Of a DNA stretch of 15,702 nt, positions 10,201 to 15,702 are shown one piece after another (the stretch's first letter is position 1; each line of letters opens with the position of its first letter). The position numbers and the translations under genes were made by a program. The stretch is from NCBI GenBank assembly GCA_002314775.1, contig DCHE01000042.1:405-16106 (forward strand), read 5' to 3'. The stretch is from Lachnospiraceae bacterium UBA1760. GTDB taxonomy: Bacteria; Bacillota; Clostridia; Lachnospirales; Lachnospiraceae. Below the pieces are notes generated by a model. It ran no database searches and had not been told where the DNA came from. It saw only the letters and a list, made by a program, of their open reading frames with translations.

Positions 10201-11634
10201 CCTATTGATAACAAGAGATTAGTTAAGATTACAAGACCTTCAGCAGGTGCTGTTACATCAACAGAGACCTTTAATGAGGGAAGCAACATCTTCGAGACAG
10301 AGGCAGATTACGAGGTTACTTACACAACAATCGACTGTGCAGGTAATGAGAGTGTTGCTAAGTCAGTTAAGTTCAGAGTTGATAAGACAGCTCCAGAGCT
10401 TAAGATTACAGGAGTAGCACAGGGCGCAGTTTCAAAGGAGAAGGTAAACGTAACCTACAGCATGATTGAAGCTTTCTACTGGGATATGCCAAGTGCAGAG
10501 GTTAAGATCTACAAGAAGGTTGACGGACAGGCTGAGAAGCTTTACAAGACAGTTCAGTATTCAGCAAAGAATGCAAATTCTTCAATGACAGAGACCTTTG
10601 AGGAGGATGGAGAGTACAGATTTGAGTTTACAGCTGAGGATAGATGTGGCAATAAGGCTAATACATCATACTCATTCATCTTAGACCAGAACAAGCCATT
10701 CATCGAGCTCCTTAATGTTGCAAACTACAAGAAGACAGTTGATCCAGTAACTCTTAAGATTCAGATTACAGAGGAATTCTTCTCAAAGAATGAGGTTGAT
10801 GTAAACGGTACAAGAGTATCACTTGAGCCAGACAGCCCAGAGAAGTTTTCATTTAAGATGCCAGAGGCTAAGAAGTCAAGAGTTTCATCAATTGAGAAGG
10901 AATTCACAAAGGACGGTATTTACGATATTACTGTTACGGCAAAAGATGCTGCTGGAAATGAGAGTGAGGAGAAGATTCACTTCACAATCGATACAGAGGC
11001 TCCAATCCTTAAGGAGTTCCCAGAGTATGACGGAACAACAATCAACAGCTTCAAGTGGGATTACGAGAATGATAAGATTGTAACAGACCTTACAGTATGT
11101 GATGTAACCGTATATCTTGACGGTGTTGAGTACGATGGAATCTCAGAGATAACAGATGGAAAGCATATCCTTAAGATTACTGCAAAGGACGAGCTTGGAC
11201 ACGAGGCAGAGCCAAGAGTATACGAATTCATTCTTGATACAAAGGCACCAGTTGCTATTATTACAGGTATCGAGAACGGACAGAAGATTCTTGAGCCAGT
11301 TGAAATCAACGTTTCATTACAGCTTGATGAGGATATACTTGATAGCGTATTATTAAACGGACAGGAGATGCCAATTACTAATAATACATGTACATTTACA
11401 GTTAATGCTGTAGGTGATTACGAGATTATAGTAAAGGCTCATGATGCCGCAGGTAATACCTACGATTCAAGCAGTGTTGATAAGGATGGAAACGACAATA
11501 TCCTTAAGTTTACATATGGTAAGAAGTTCAATCCACTTTGGGTAATTATCCCTGGAGGAATTCTTCTTCTTGCTATCATCTTATTCCTCATTCTTAGAAA
11601 GAAGGATAAGAAGGAAGAGAAGAGACTTAGCTAA
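4225..11634 (+). CDS. Giant Ig-repeat surface protein with signal peptide and C-terminal anchor
   Basis: A 2,469-residue exported protein. The N-terminus has basic residues, a hydrophobic core (about 14-30) and a plausible cleavage site after VKA, near residue 39. Residues 40-395 are a unique region I cannot assign. From about 396 to 2428 there are some 19 bacterial Ig-like modules of 82-119 residues, most ending in an F-x-[VIL]-D strand followed by a D-x-x-x-P junction; junction aspartates lie near 396, 515, 634, 732, 847, 961, 1077, 1188, 1291, 1406, 1512, 1622, 1735, 1841, 1955, 2053, 2154, 2256 and 2338. Many modules also hold a D-x-AGN turn. A membrane helix (about 2438-2457) and the basic tail RKKDKKEEKRLS close the protein. 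There is no LPXTG motif, so it is held in the membrane rather than linked to wall by sortase. It is last in the kinase gene run and likely serves as a long stalk, adhesin or sensor. The ligand is unknown. Confidence 0.93.
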   Translation: MIKYLKGKKQFTKIVAFFMAVVMVVSVLYVSNSKSEVKAEGETGTICFCEMSTYDFDSSLGKAIMNNGYSVFGAFVPQIVLKVPDASLYYSAGTRNNYTLTIPDEELVNHEFKIKISNNANPNQVYNGGDTYLSSKLECNTDYYVFIYELESDGIWNVTDLHVYAEDFNYTPNLTYDNVNNKATANKYTDQYNNKNAKIRYIVDQNETATFDDSWSWGEVGKELSLAGSGIETGSDGTYYLHAVYYLQSGSDVYVSDVKTSAPCVKNTKTAVMKGGTTITVNGGVSDVALQAAADANYFSNGNPDKFDLDLTDKTFNWYDDIYINFVTEQAANELVIVPNRVSDTNSVWITYNGSSSNGKTGLTETYSFYVGSDASDKHADCGPVTNVVVKYNYTDTKPSVTGVKIDGTQYGGNAPFSGTEYYTDKDSVTFDVAVKNPSADRRPIIDVCSEDGTHKKEHLDLVEGQTEYTFSSMTYDLKEGINKITVKALNTKSTDDDDEEVLYSDSYQFIVIKDTTAPTIEFGEYNSQKPSGGYKDYDTTDQVFTSYLDLKYTINASDNVTVDKTYMYSSESQLTNAELDGKTFTEFPFFSGEITRYKDSSYAGKKFYDYFYVTDEVGNKSDYLEIPIEYYGDEIEISNVKIADVAQDKHVSTSGSNIITFDVTAAEGVEEALVNIDSLSSKATLVEQNGNVYSYQYEFTTTESHSFTINVEAKNKNGVTDNKDVTVLVVDLDDPEIGVSGINANGSDVAVDSFDYSKWYEELIIRFVASDKRDTIDSENFGVKTVTVTQTNSDGTTGPVEVTKNGSYYNVTVNGSTDKTGTLIEVEAEDKAGRKSTKYSKTFYVDESAPVIDSFDLFAHGPEEFRSDGHIFDKDEDPSYIFKVKDNIEVAKVEISGGASGDTPSVIYSKSSSDVAFGTEYTTGDDFAKPDNTEETYSYTLTVTDIAGRTATKTITYGIDTVAPTIEITGYDIGEGKVAGAPSDEIIAAWQKNFKLYVKITDANIDLIKVSEDGSDEYLELDDYNAKLVDGEYVVDISETKSNVDTLDETVKTDFGITVYDLAKNEASYSKSFHVDKTAPEVVSYQVDGRDISELPADTFLSGDPEITIIIEDNIAVASYTNTIAQDGANTTLSDTPDCKRVEIIKTLSSLTLVEKPDDGLYEFTLDGIKDKAGNSLAALSGKFTLDNSVPTIKETKYESNITNDSAPIPDVWYKNLSVTYKVSDGTGSGVNEVKCKVGNNEEEQKVLDSSEEFTVQVAESESVAGTAVRVTGVDKLNNNSTETFTYKVDSTVPVTNEFTVDGHASETTSTSTILSGNPTLAINITDNIGVAKAEFEITSPDSTTTTYEIKDRTDATMEESFSLKTALALGESDALADGVYTVKLIGYDLAGNATEEKSATFTVDNTRPTITVKAYRSNVKNDSGAPVDGTWYHSLEVDYEITDNSGISKIKVVNGTEEKEYAGADLVDNVLTLSINPSETISGTNVSIIAYDNSDPAVESEEAVFTYYVDPTDPTRLDFTVDGKPAAEVDGKAIGSNNLDPVIGFKITDNIKVATYRVDVTYKTTYVAGSDIPCTGEVDYAKKLSEIYSGAPDGTYRIDVYAQDLAGNNVETTSVTFTLDNTAPETYSVVLNGETVAIADIATREAASYAYKTLTFKANASDGSDSAGVASYKVEQYVYKNGAWTLAKTDNCGTDCDTINIEQSLTESGTKVVVTTTDGVSNAETKTYYFLVDNVLPVPEITVKDSAFSKTKESFLKGDPTIVSKDSDNIKVNKRKMTIEMPFEKDGSNIVELTTGYIGEVNLSKLIGTTPKDGTYTITIYAEDRSENSAEDSVTFVLDNTPPVNDMKITTAKPKKYDRFNFKSYDGTVYGTYYDSNVVLYVECADTNVDKITVTDNGEKSSFTATEGVNSKGIKTKNGNVTITSEGTHKVVIESVDKAGNIGASRTLEFVIDRISPVVTLGLNGGSPEGEHYLNTNANVSVSVTEVNKDPIDNKRLVKITRPSAGAVTSTETFNEGSNIFETEADYEVTYTTIDCAGNESVAKSVKFRVDKTAPELKITGVAQGAVSKEKVNVTYSMIEAFYWDMPSAEVKIYKKVDGQAEKLYKTVQYSAKNANSSMTETFEEDGEYRFEFTAEDRCGNKANTSYSFILDQNKPFIELLNVANYKKTVDPVTLKIQITEEFFSKNEVDVNGTRVSLEPDSPEKFSFKMPEAKKSRVSSIEKEFTKDGIYDITVTAKDAAGNESEEKIHFTIDTEAPILKEFPEYDGTTINSFKWDYENDKIVTDLTVCDVTVYLDGVEYDGISEITDGKHILKITAKDELGHEAEPRVYEFILDTKAPVAIITGIENGQKILEPVEINVSLQLDEDILDSVLLNGQEMPITNNTCTFTVNAVGDYEIIVKAHDAAGNTYDSSSVDKDGNDNILKFTYGKKFNPLWVIIPGGILLLAIILFLILRKKDKKEEKRLS
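6418..10086 (+). repeat. Alternating two-module Ig superrepeat (about 220 residues per pair)
   Basis: Modules 732-1954 of the giant protein alternate between two types. One type (starting near 847, 1077, 1291, 1512, 1735) carries a DNI-x-V signature in the middle, as in EDNIAVAS and TDNIGVAK. The other type (near 732, 961, 1188, 1406, 1622, 1841) mostly carries a W-Y or W-x-K element before its central strand, as in DVWYKNL and GTWYHSL. Same-type junctions are 214-230 residues apart, so the duplicated unit was a module pair, not a single module. Confidence 0.75.
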
Positions 11635-11646
11635 TTAAGCACTTCA

Positions 11647-11680
11647 CAGGCACTATGATAAGTCATAGTGCCTGTTTTCT
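11647..11680 (+). terminator. Rho-independent terminator of the kinase/Ig operon
   Basis: A perfect 12-bp stem, CAGGCACTATGA (11647-11658) paired with TCATAGTGCCTG (11663-11674), has a TAAG loop and is followed by TTTTCT. It starts 13 bases after the stop codon of the giant gene. There is no T-run in the other direction, so it acts on + strand transcripts. Confidence 0.93.
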
Positions 11681-11777
11681 CTTGGTAAAAAGGACCAAAA
11701 GCAGTAAAGAGGATAGTGAGAATAGCCGAAAAAGTTGGGAATATAGCATAAATTGGCAGGTTCTCATAAAATAAAGC

Positions 11778-11813
11778 TTTTATTTATATTTTCAATATGC
11801 TATAATTCTGCAA
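11778..11813 (+). promoter_or_regulatory. Predicted scfA promoter (extended -10)
   Basis: A consensus TATAAT at 11801-11806 is preceded by TG at 11798-11799, forming an extended -10. The matching -35 position (about 11778-11783, TTTTAT) is poor, as is tolerated with an extended -10. Transcription would start near 11812-11814, giving a leader of about 30 bases before scfA. The upstream stretch 11681-11777 shows nothing else I can name. Confidence 0.7.
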
Positions 11814-11827
11814 TAGACGATATTTTT

Positions 11828-11834
11828 GAGGAGG
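11828..11834 (+). promoter_or_regulatory. RBS of scfA
   Basis: GAGGAGG lies 9 bases before the ATG at 11844. It is a strong site, fitting high-level production of the short precursor. Confidence 0.85.
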
Positions 11835-11843
11835 ATAACCAAA

Positions 11844-11984
11844 ATGGAGAGAATTAAGACATTAACACCTAACACATTAAAGAACACTATGGCACATGGT
11901 GGATGTGGAGAGTGTCAGACATCTTGCCAGTCAGCTTGTAAGACATCTTGCACAGTTGGAAATCAGAGCTGCGAGAATAAGTAG
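11844..11984 (+). CDS. scfA: SCIFF RiPP precursor peptide (six cysteines in forty-five)
   Basis: A 46-residue ribosomal peptide precursor, shorter than many gene finders report. The leader (1-20) begins MERIKTLTPNTLKN and is followed by GGCGECQTSC. Six cysteines lie at 21, 24, 28, 32, 36 and 43, the defining pattern of the SCIFF family, which is nearly universal in Clostridia. Its modifying enzyme is encoded 82 bases downstream. From the studied homologue of Clostridium thermocellum, the maturase makes a thioether between a Cys donor and a Thr acceptor (Cys32 and Thr37 as I recall); both residues occur here at exactly those positions. The start follows a strong ribosome binding site and a good promoter. 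The biological role of mature SCIFF is not established. No dedicated peptidase or transporter gene lies in the window. Confidence 0.96.
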   Translation: MERIKTLTPNTLKNTMAHGGCGECQTSCQSACKTSCTVGNQSCENK

Positions 11985-12010
11985 TTCTTACCTAATCAAA
12001 GTATACACCT

Positions 12011-12043
12011 AAGAGGGGACCATAAATCTTGGTCCTCTTTAGT
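12011..12043 (+). terminator. Imperfect hairpin between scfA and scfB (leaky terminator or processing site)
   Basis: AGAGGGGACC (12012-12021) pairs with GGTCCTCTTT (12031-12040) in about 10 bp including two G-U pairs. The 3' T-run is short and interrupted (CTTTAGTT). It could end most transcripts after scfA and let a fraction continue into scfB, or it could protect the scfA messenger's 3' end. No promoter is evident between it and scfB. Confidence 0.6.
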
Positions 12044-12053
12044 TGCGTATATG

Positions 12054-12059
12054 AAGGAG
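12054..12059 (+). promoter_or_regulatory. RBS deciding the scfB start
   Basis: AAGGAG lies 7 bases before the ATG at 12067. An out-of-frame ATG at 12063 is too close and leads to a stop after a few codons, so 12067 is the start. Confidence 0.75.
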
Positions 12060-12066
12060 TTTATGT

Positions 12067-13419
12067 ATGGTACATCAGTACAAAAATAATGGCTATAATA
12101 TGGTGCTCGATGTCTGCAGCGGTTCAGTTCATGTTGTTGACGATTTAGTTTACGATATTATAGAGATATATGAGAGTAATGACAAGAAGACTGTGATTGA
12201 CAGCTTGAAGGACAGATACGATACCTTCGATATTGATGAAGCCTATGACGCAGTTACAGAGCTTGTCGACAATGGTCAGCTTTTCACAAAGGACGTTTAC
12301 AAGGACGCAATAGTTGATTTTAAAAAGAGAAAGACAGTTGTGAAGGCTCTTTGCTTACATATTGCACATGACTGTAATCTTGCCTGCAAGTACTGCTTTG
12401 CGGGAGAGGGTGAGTACAGAGGTGACAGAGGACTTATGTCCTACGAGGTAGGAAAAAGAGCACTTGACTTTTTGATAGAGAATTCTGGAAACAGAGTAAA
12501 CCTTGAGGTTGACTTTTTCGGTGGCGAGCCACTTATGAACTATGATACAGTTAAAAAGCTTGTCGAGTACGGAAGGTCAAGAGAGGAAGAAGCCAACAAG
12601 AAATTCAGATTCACTCTTACTACGAACGGAGTGCTTTTAAATGACGATATTATGGAGTTTGCCAATAAAGAGATGGCAAACGTAGTACTTAGCGTGGATG
12701 GTCGTAAGGAGATAAATGACCTTATGAGACCAACAAGAAACGGTAAGGGAAGCTACGATATCATCATTCCAAAGTTCAAGAAGTTTGCTGAGATGAGAGG
12801 CGACAAGAGCTACTATGTAAGAGGAACATTTACAAGAAATAACCTTGATTTTGCTTCGGATGTTATGTCCCTTTATGATGAGGGCTTCAGACAGATTAGT
12901 GTTGAGCCTGTTGTCGGAGGTGCAGAGACAGATTACGCAATCAGGGAAGAGGATATTCCAAAGCTCTGTGATGAGTATGACAAGCTTGCAAGATGGATGA
13001 TTGAGAAGAATAAGGGGGATGACCCAGTGAATTTCTTCCATTTCATGATAGACCTTAACGCAGGACCTTGTGTATATAAGAGACTTTCAGGCTGTGGCTC
13101 GGGAACAGAGTACTTAGCAGTGACACCATGGGGAGATCTTTATCCATGTCACCAGTTTGTTGGAATTGATGACTTTAAGCTGGGCAATGTTTTCGATGGA
13201 ATCGAGAAGACCGAGATAGTGGATGAATTTAAGCTTTGCAATGTCTATGCAAAGGACAAGTGTCGTGACTGCTTCGCCCGCTTCTATTGTAGCGGTGGCT
13301 GTGCAGCCAACTCATACCAGTTCCATGGTCACATCAATGACGCCTATGATATAGGCTGTAAGCTAGAACAAAAGCGTATTGAGTGTGCGCTTATGATAAA
13401 AGCCGCTCTTGCGGAATAA
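12067..13419 (+). CDS. scfB: SCIFF radical SAM/SPASM maturase
   Basis: A 450-residue radical SAM enzyme that installs thioether cross-links in the SCIFF peptide; the length matches the family. The N-terminus (about 1-90, starting MVHQYKNNGYN) fits a RiPP recognition element that would bind the scfA leader. The radical SAM cluster motif CNLACKYC gives C103, C107 and C110, followed by FFGGEP (150-155), which contacts SAM. The C-terminal SPASM region has cysteines at 335, 343, 361, 391, 399, 402, 408, 412 and 431, including the C-x2-C-x5-C-x3-C run at 399-412, enough for two auxiliary iron-sulfur clusters. It is a soluble cytoplasmic enzyme, oxygen-sensitive as a class, which fits an anaerobe. 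It lies downstream of scfA beyond a hairpin and 29 bases before secDF, so scfB and secDF are probably co-transcribed. Confidence 0.97.
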   Translation: MVHQYKNNGYNMVLDVCSGSVHVVDDLVYDIIEIYESNDKKTVIDSLKDRYDTFDIDEAYDAVTELVDNGQLFTKDVYKDAIVDFKKRKTVVKALCLHIAHDCNLACKYCFAGEGEYRGDRGLMSYEVGKRALDFLIENSGNRVNLEVDFFGGEPLMNYDTVKKLVEYGRSREEEANKKFRFTLTTNGVLLNDDIMEFANKEMANVVLSVDGRKEINDLMRPTRNGKGSYDIIIPKFKKFAEMRGDKSYYVRGTFTRNNLDFASDVMSLYDEGFRQISVEPVVGGAETDYAIREEDIPKLCDEYDKLARWMIEKNKGDDPVNFFHFMIDLNAGPCVYKRLSGCGSGTEYLAVTPWGDLYPCHQFVGIDDFKLGNVFDGIEKTEIVDEFKLCNVYAKDKCRDCFARFYCSGGCAANSYQFHGHINDAYDIGCKLEQKRIECALMIKAALAE

Positions 13420-13448
13420 GAAGATAAGAAGAAAAAGAGGAGAAAAAG

Positions 13449-15656
13449 ATGACAAAGGCAAAACAGAAGGCTATTCTTAAGCTTGTAATATTTCTGCTTG
13501 TTGTAGCAGGCACAGTACTTGCATTGCTTTATGGAATAGGAAAAGAAAAGGCCGGTAAGGCATCGGAGATTGCACTTGGACTCGACCTTCAGGGTGGTGT
13601 AAGTATTACCTACCAGATAGAAGAGGCAAATGCATCCGAGGAGGAGATTTCTGCAACAATTGATAAGCTTCAGCGAAGAGTTGACAGCTACAGCCCAGAC
13701 GGAGAGGTTTATAAGGAAGGAAGCAACCGTATCACAGTTGAAATTCCTGTTGATACTGATAAGTATGATCCTAACGAAATCCTTGAGACACTCGGTAAGG
13801 CTGGTAAGCTTGAGTTCCTCGATCAGACCAATGCTACAAAGAAGCAGAATGGTGAGGAGTACGAGGCTGCTCTTACTGGACAGGATATTAAGAACGCAGA
13901 TGCAGTAACAGATACTGATAACACAACAGGACTTACAGATAATGTAGTTCAGCTTCAGTTTACAGATGAGGGAGCTGAGAAGTTTGCTACAGTTACAGCA
14001 GCAAATATTGGTAATCCAATCTACATCTACTATGATGACAAGCAGGTTTCAGCACCTACTGTACAGACTGCAATCACAGATGGTAATGCGGTAATCAATC
14101 ATATCAGCTCATTTGATGAGGCTAAGAGCTTAGCAAGCACAATCAAGATTGGTGCGCTTCCACTTACTCTTTCAGAGCTTCGTTCTCAGGTTGTAGGTGC
14201 AAAGCTTGGTGCAGAGGCAGTTTCTACATCACTTCTTGCTGGTGCAATCGGTATTGCTCTTGTATGTATCATTATGCTCCTTGCATATAGATTCCAGGGA
14301 CTTATCGCATCCTTCGCACTTGGATGCTATGTAATGCTTGAGCTCTTCTTCTTACAGAGCTTACATATTACACTCACACTTCCTGGTATCGCAGGTATTA
14401 TTCTTTCAATTGGTATGGCGGTTGATGCGAATGTCATCATCTTCACCCGTATCAAGGAAGAAATCGGTGAAGGAAATGCAGTTAAGACAGCTATTAAGGC
14501 CGGATTCTCAAAGGCTCTTTCAGCTATCTTAGATGGAAATATCACAACAATTATCGCTGGTATAGTACTTCTTTGGATGGGTTCAGGTCCTGTTAAGGGA
14601 TTTGCAAGAACTCTTATCCTTGGTATCGTACTTTCAATGTTTACAGCACTTTTCATCACAAAGTTCTTACTTAATATATTTGCAACTCTCGGTGTAACTA
14701 ATAAGAAGTTTTACGGAGAGGCTAAGAAGAGAAAGGTAGTCAGATACTCAAAGGCATTCAAGTACTGCGCAATTATTTCAGGACTTGTAATCGTTGCTGG
14801 TATCGTGATGCTTCCAATCAACAAGTCAAACAAGGGAACTACTCTTAACTACTCACTTGAGTTTATGGGTGGTACATCTACGACAGTAACATTTGATAAG
14901 ACCTACACACTTGCTGAGGTTGAGTCTACAATCCTTCCAGTAGTTGAGGAGTCAACAGGAGTTAAGGCTGGTACAACTCAGATTCAGTTAGTAGATGCAA
15001 ATAATCAGGTTATCTTCAAGACTGCTGAGTTAAATCAGGAGCAGAGAGATAAGTTATCAGATGCATTAAAGGCAAGTACAGCATTTAACGTATCTGGAAT
15101 CGAGTCAGAGAATATCAGTAGTACAATCAGTGCAGAGATGCAGAAGGACGCAATCGTTGCTATCATCATTGCTTCTATCCTTATGCTTATCTACATTGCA
15201 ATCAGATTCTCAGATGTTAAGTTCGGTGCAAGTGCGGTTCTTGCTCTTGTACACGACGTAATGGTAGTATTTATGGTTTACTCTGTGGCATGGCTCTCAG
15301 TTGGTAGTACATTTATTGCTTGTATGCTTACAATCGTAGGTTACTCAATCAATGCAACAATTATCATCTTCGACCGTATCCGTGAGAACCTTAAGACTAT
15401 GAGCGTTGATAAGGATGGCTATGACTTAATCGTAGATACAAGTATTTCTCAGACACTTACTAGAAATATCTTCACATCCCTCACAACCTTCGTTATGGTA
15501 CTTGTACTCTTTATCTTAGGAGTTACATCTATCAAGGAGTTTACACTTACACTTATGCTCGGAGTTATCTTCGGTGCATATTCATCAATTTTCATTACTG
15601 GACCAATGTGGCTTGCATTCAAGAAGCTTAGCTTAAAGAAGGCTGCAAAGCAGTAA
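13449..15656 (+). CDS. secDF: Fused protein translocase subunit SecDF
   Basis: A 735-residue SecD-SecF fusion, close to the roughly 737 residues of Bacillus subtilis SecDF. It assists SecYEG export from the outer face of the membrane, using the ion gradient. The SecD half has an N-terminal helix (about 12-30), LGLDLQGG (43-50), a large outside domain (about 50-255), then five helices with GMAVDANVIIFTRIKEE (322-338), which keeps the key Asp at 326. The SecF half begins with a helix near 438-456, has YSLEFMGG (468-475), and ends with five helices. Its motif reads GYSINATIIIFDRIREN: Ala636 replaces the Asp usually found after the Asn. The ATG follows GAGGAG at 13437-13442, spacing 6. It ends in KKAAKQ and is followed by a terminator. 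Linkage to SCIFF genes is seen in many Clostridia. Confidence 0.97.
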   Translation: MTKAKQKAILKLVIFLLVVAGTVLALLYGIGKEKAGKASEIALGLDLQGGVSITYQIEEANASEEEISATIDKLQRRVDSYSPDGEVYKEGSNRITVEIPVDTDKYDPNEILETLGKAGKLEFLDQTNATKKQNGEEYEAALTGQDIKNADAVTDTDNTTGLTDNVVQLQFTDEGAEKFATVTAANIGNPIYIYYDDKQVSAPTVQTAITDGNAVINHISSFDEAKSLASTIKIGALPLTLSELRSQVVGAKLGAEAVSTSLLAGAIGIALVCIIMLLAYRFQGLIASFALGCYVMLELFFLQSLHITLTLPGIAGIILSIGMAVDANVIIFTRIKEEIGEGNAVKTAIKAGFSKALSAILDGNITTIIAGIVLLWMGSGPVKGFARTLILGIVLSMFTALFITKFLLNIFATLGVTNKKFYGEAKKRKVVRYSKAFKYCAIISGLVIVAGIVMLPINKSNKGTTLNYSLEFMGGTSTTVTFDKTYTLAEVESTILPVVEESTGVKAGTTQIQLVDANNQVIFKTAELNQEQRDKLSDALKASTAFNVSGIESENISSTISAEMQKDAIVAIIIASILMLIYIAIRFSDVKFGASAVLALVHDVMVVFMVYSVAWLSVGSTFIACMLTIVGYSINATIIIFDRIRENLKTMSVDKDGYDLIVDTSISQTLTRNIFTSLTTFVMVLVLFILGVTSIKEFTLTLMLGVIFGAYSSIFITGPMWLAFKKLSLKKAAKQ

Positions 15657-15672
15657 GATTTATTTGTTAATT

Positions 15673-15702
15673 AGCAGGAGCTATTACGGGAGCTCCTGCT
15701 TT
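15673..15702 (+). terminator. Rho-independent terminator after secDF (cut by window end)
   Basis: A perfect 10-bp stem, AGCAGGAGCT (15673-15682) paired with AGCTCCTGCT (15691-15700), starts 16 bases after the secDF stop. Only the first two bases of the expected T-run are inside the window. Confidence 0.85.

Noticed and set aside
11753..11758. TTGGCA as a -35 box for scfA
   Set aside because: It is 42 bases upstream of TATAAT, far beyond the usual 16-18, and no good -10 sits at the right distance from it.
12051..12089. Short open frame of 12 codons overlapping the scfB start
   Set aside because: Its ATG overlaps the AAGGAG used by scfB and it lacks its own ribosome binding site. A leader peptide is possible in principle but nothing supports it.
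12637..13041. 134-codon minus-strand open frame opposite scfB
   Set aside because: It is antisense to a conserved radical SAM enzyme and resembles no known family; a shadow frame.

Overview
The window looks like a chromosomal segment of a low-GC clostridial Firmicute, most likely a member of the Lachnospiraceae. The reasons are AT-rich coding sequence with strong AGGAGG-type ribosome binding sites, a SCIFF peptide with its radical SAM maturase beside a fused secDF gene, and a non-PASTA bacterial Ser/Thr kinase cluster. The genus cannot be fixed from the sequence alone. All real genes lie on the + strand.

Region 1 (1-11,680) is one compact gene run that ends at a perfect 12-bp hairpin terminator. 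It holds the C-terminal part of an FHA-domain protein (cut by the window edge), a PP2C-family phosphatase, a membrane Ser/Thr kinase with an outside TPR-like region, a small membrane protein whose cytoplasmic tail carries ten Thr-x-Val-Leu motifs, and a 2,469-residue Ig-repeat protein with a signal peptide and a C-terminal membrane anchor. Gaps are 2, 12, about 5 and 14 bases. Writer (kinase), eraser (phosphatase) and reader (FHA) stand beside a tail full of repeated threonines with leucine at +3, the kind of site FHA domains read. My main hypothesis is that the small protein is a multivalent phosphothreonine platform linking kinase signalling to the giant surface protein. This is inferred, not shown.

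Region 2 (11,681-13,419) is the SCIFF locus. An extended -10 promoter precedes scfA, a 46-residue six-cysteine RiPP precursor. An imperfect hairpin then separates it from scfB, the radical SAM/SPASM maturase. The hairpin may let more precursor than enzyme be made.

Region 3 (13,420-15,702) is secDF, a fused SecD-SecF export motor 29 bases behind scfB, followed by a terminator cut by the window end. Its SecF half has Ala where the family normally has a membrane-embedded Asp.

I saw no tRNA, rRNA, CRISPR array, insertion sequence or prophage genes. No gene-free stretch exceeds 300 bases; the largest, 11,635-11,843, holds a terminator and the scfA promoter.
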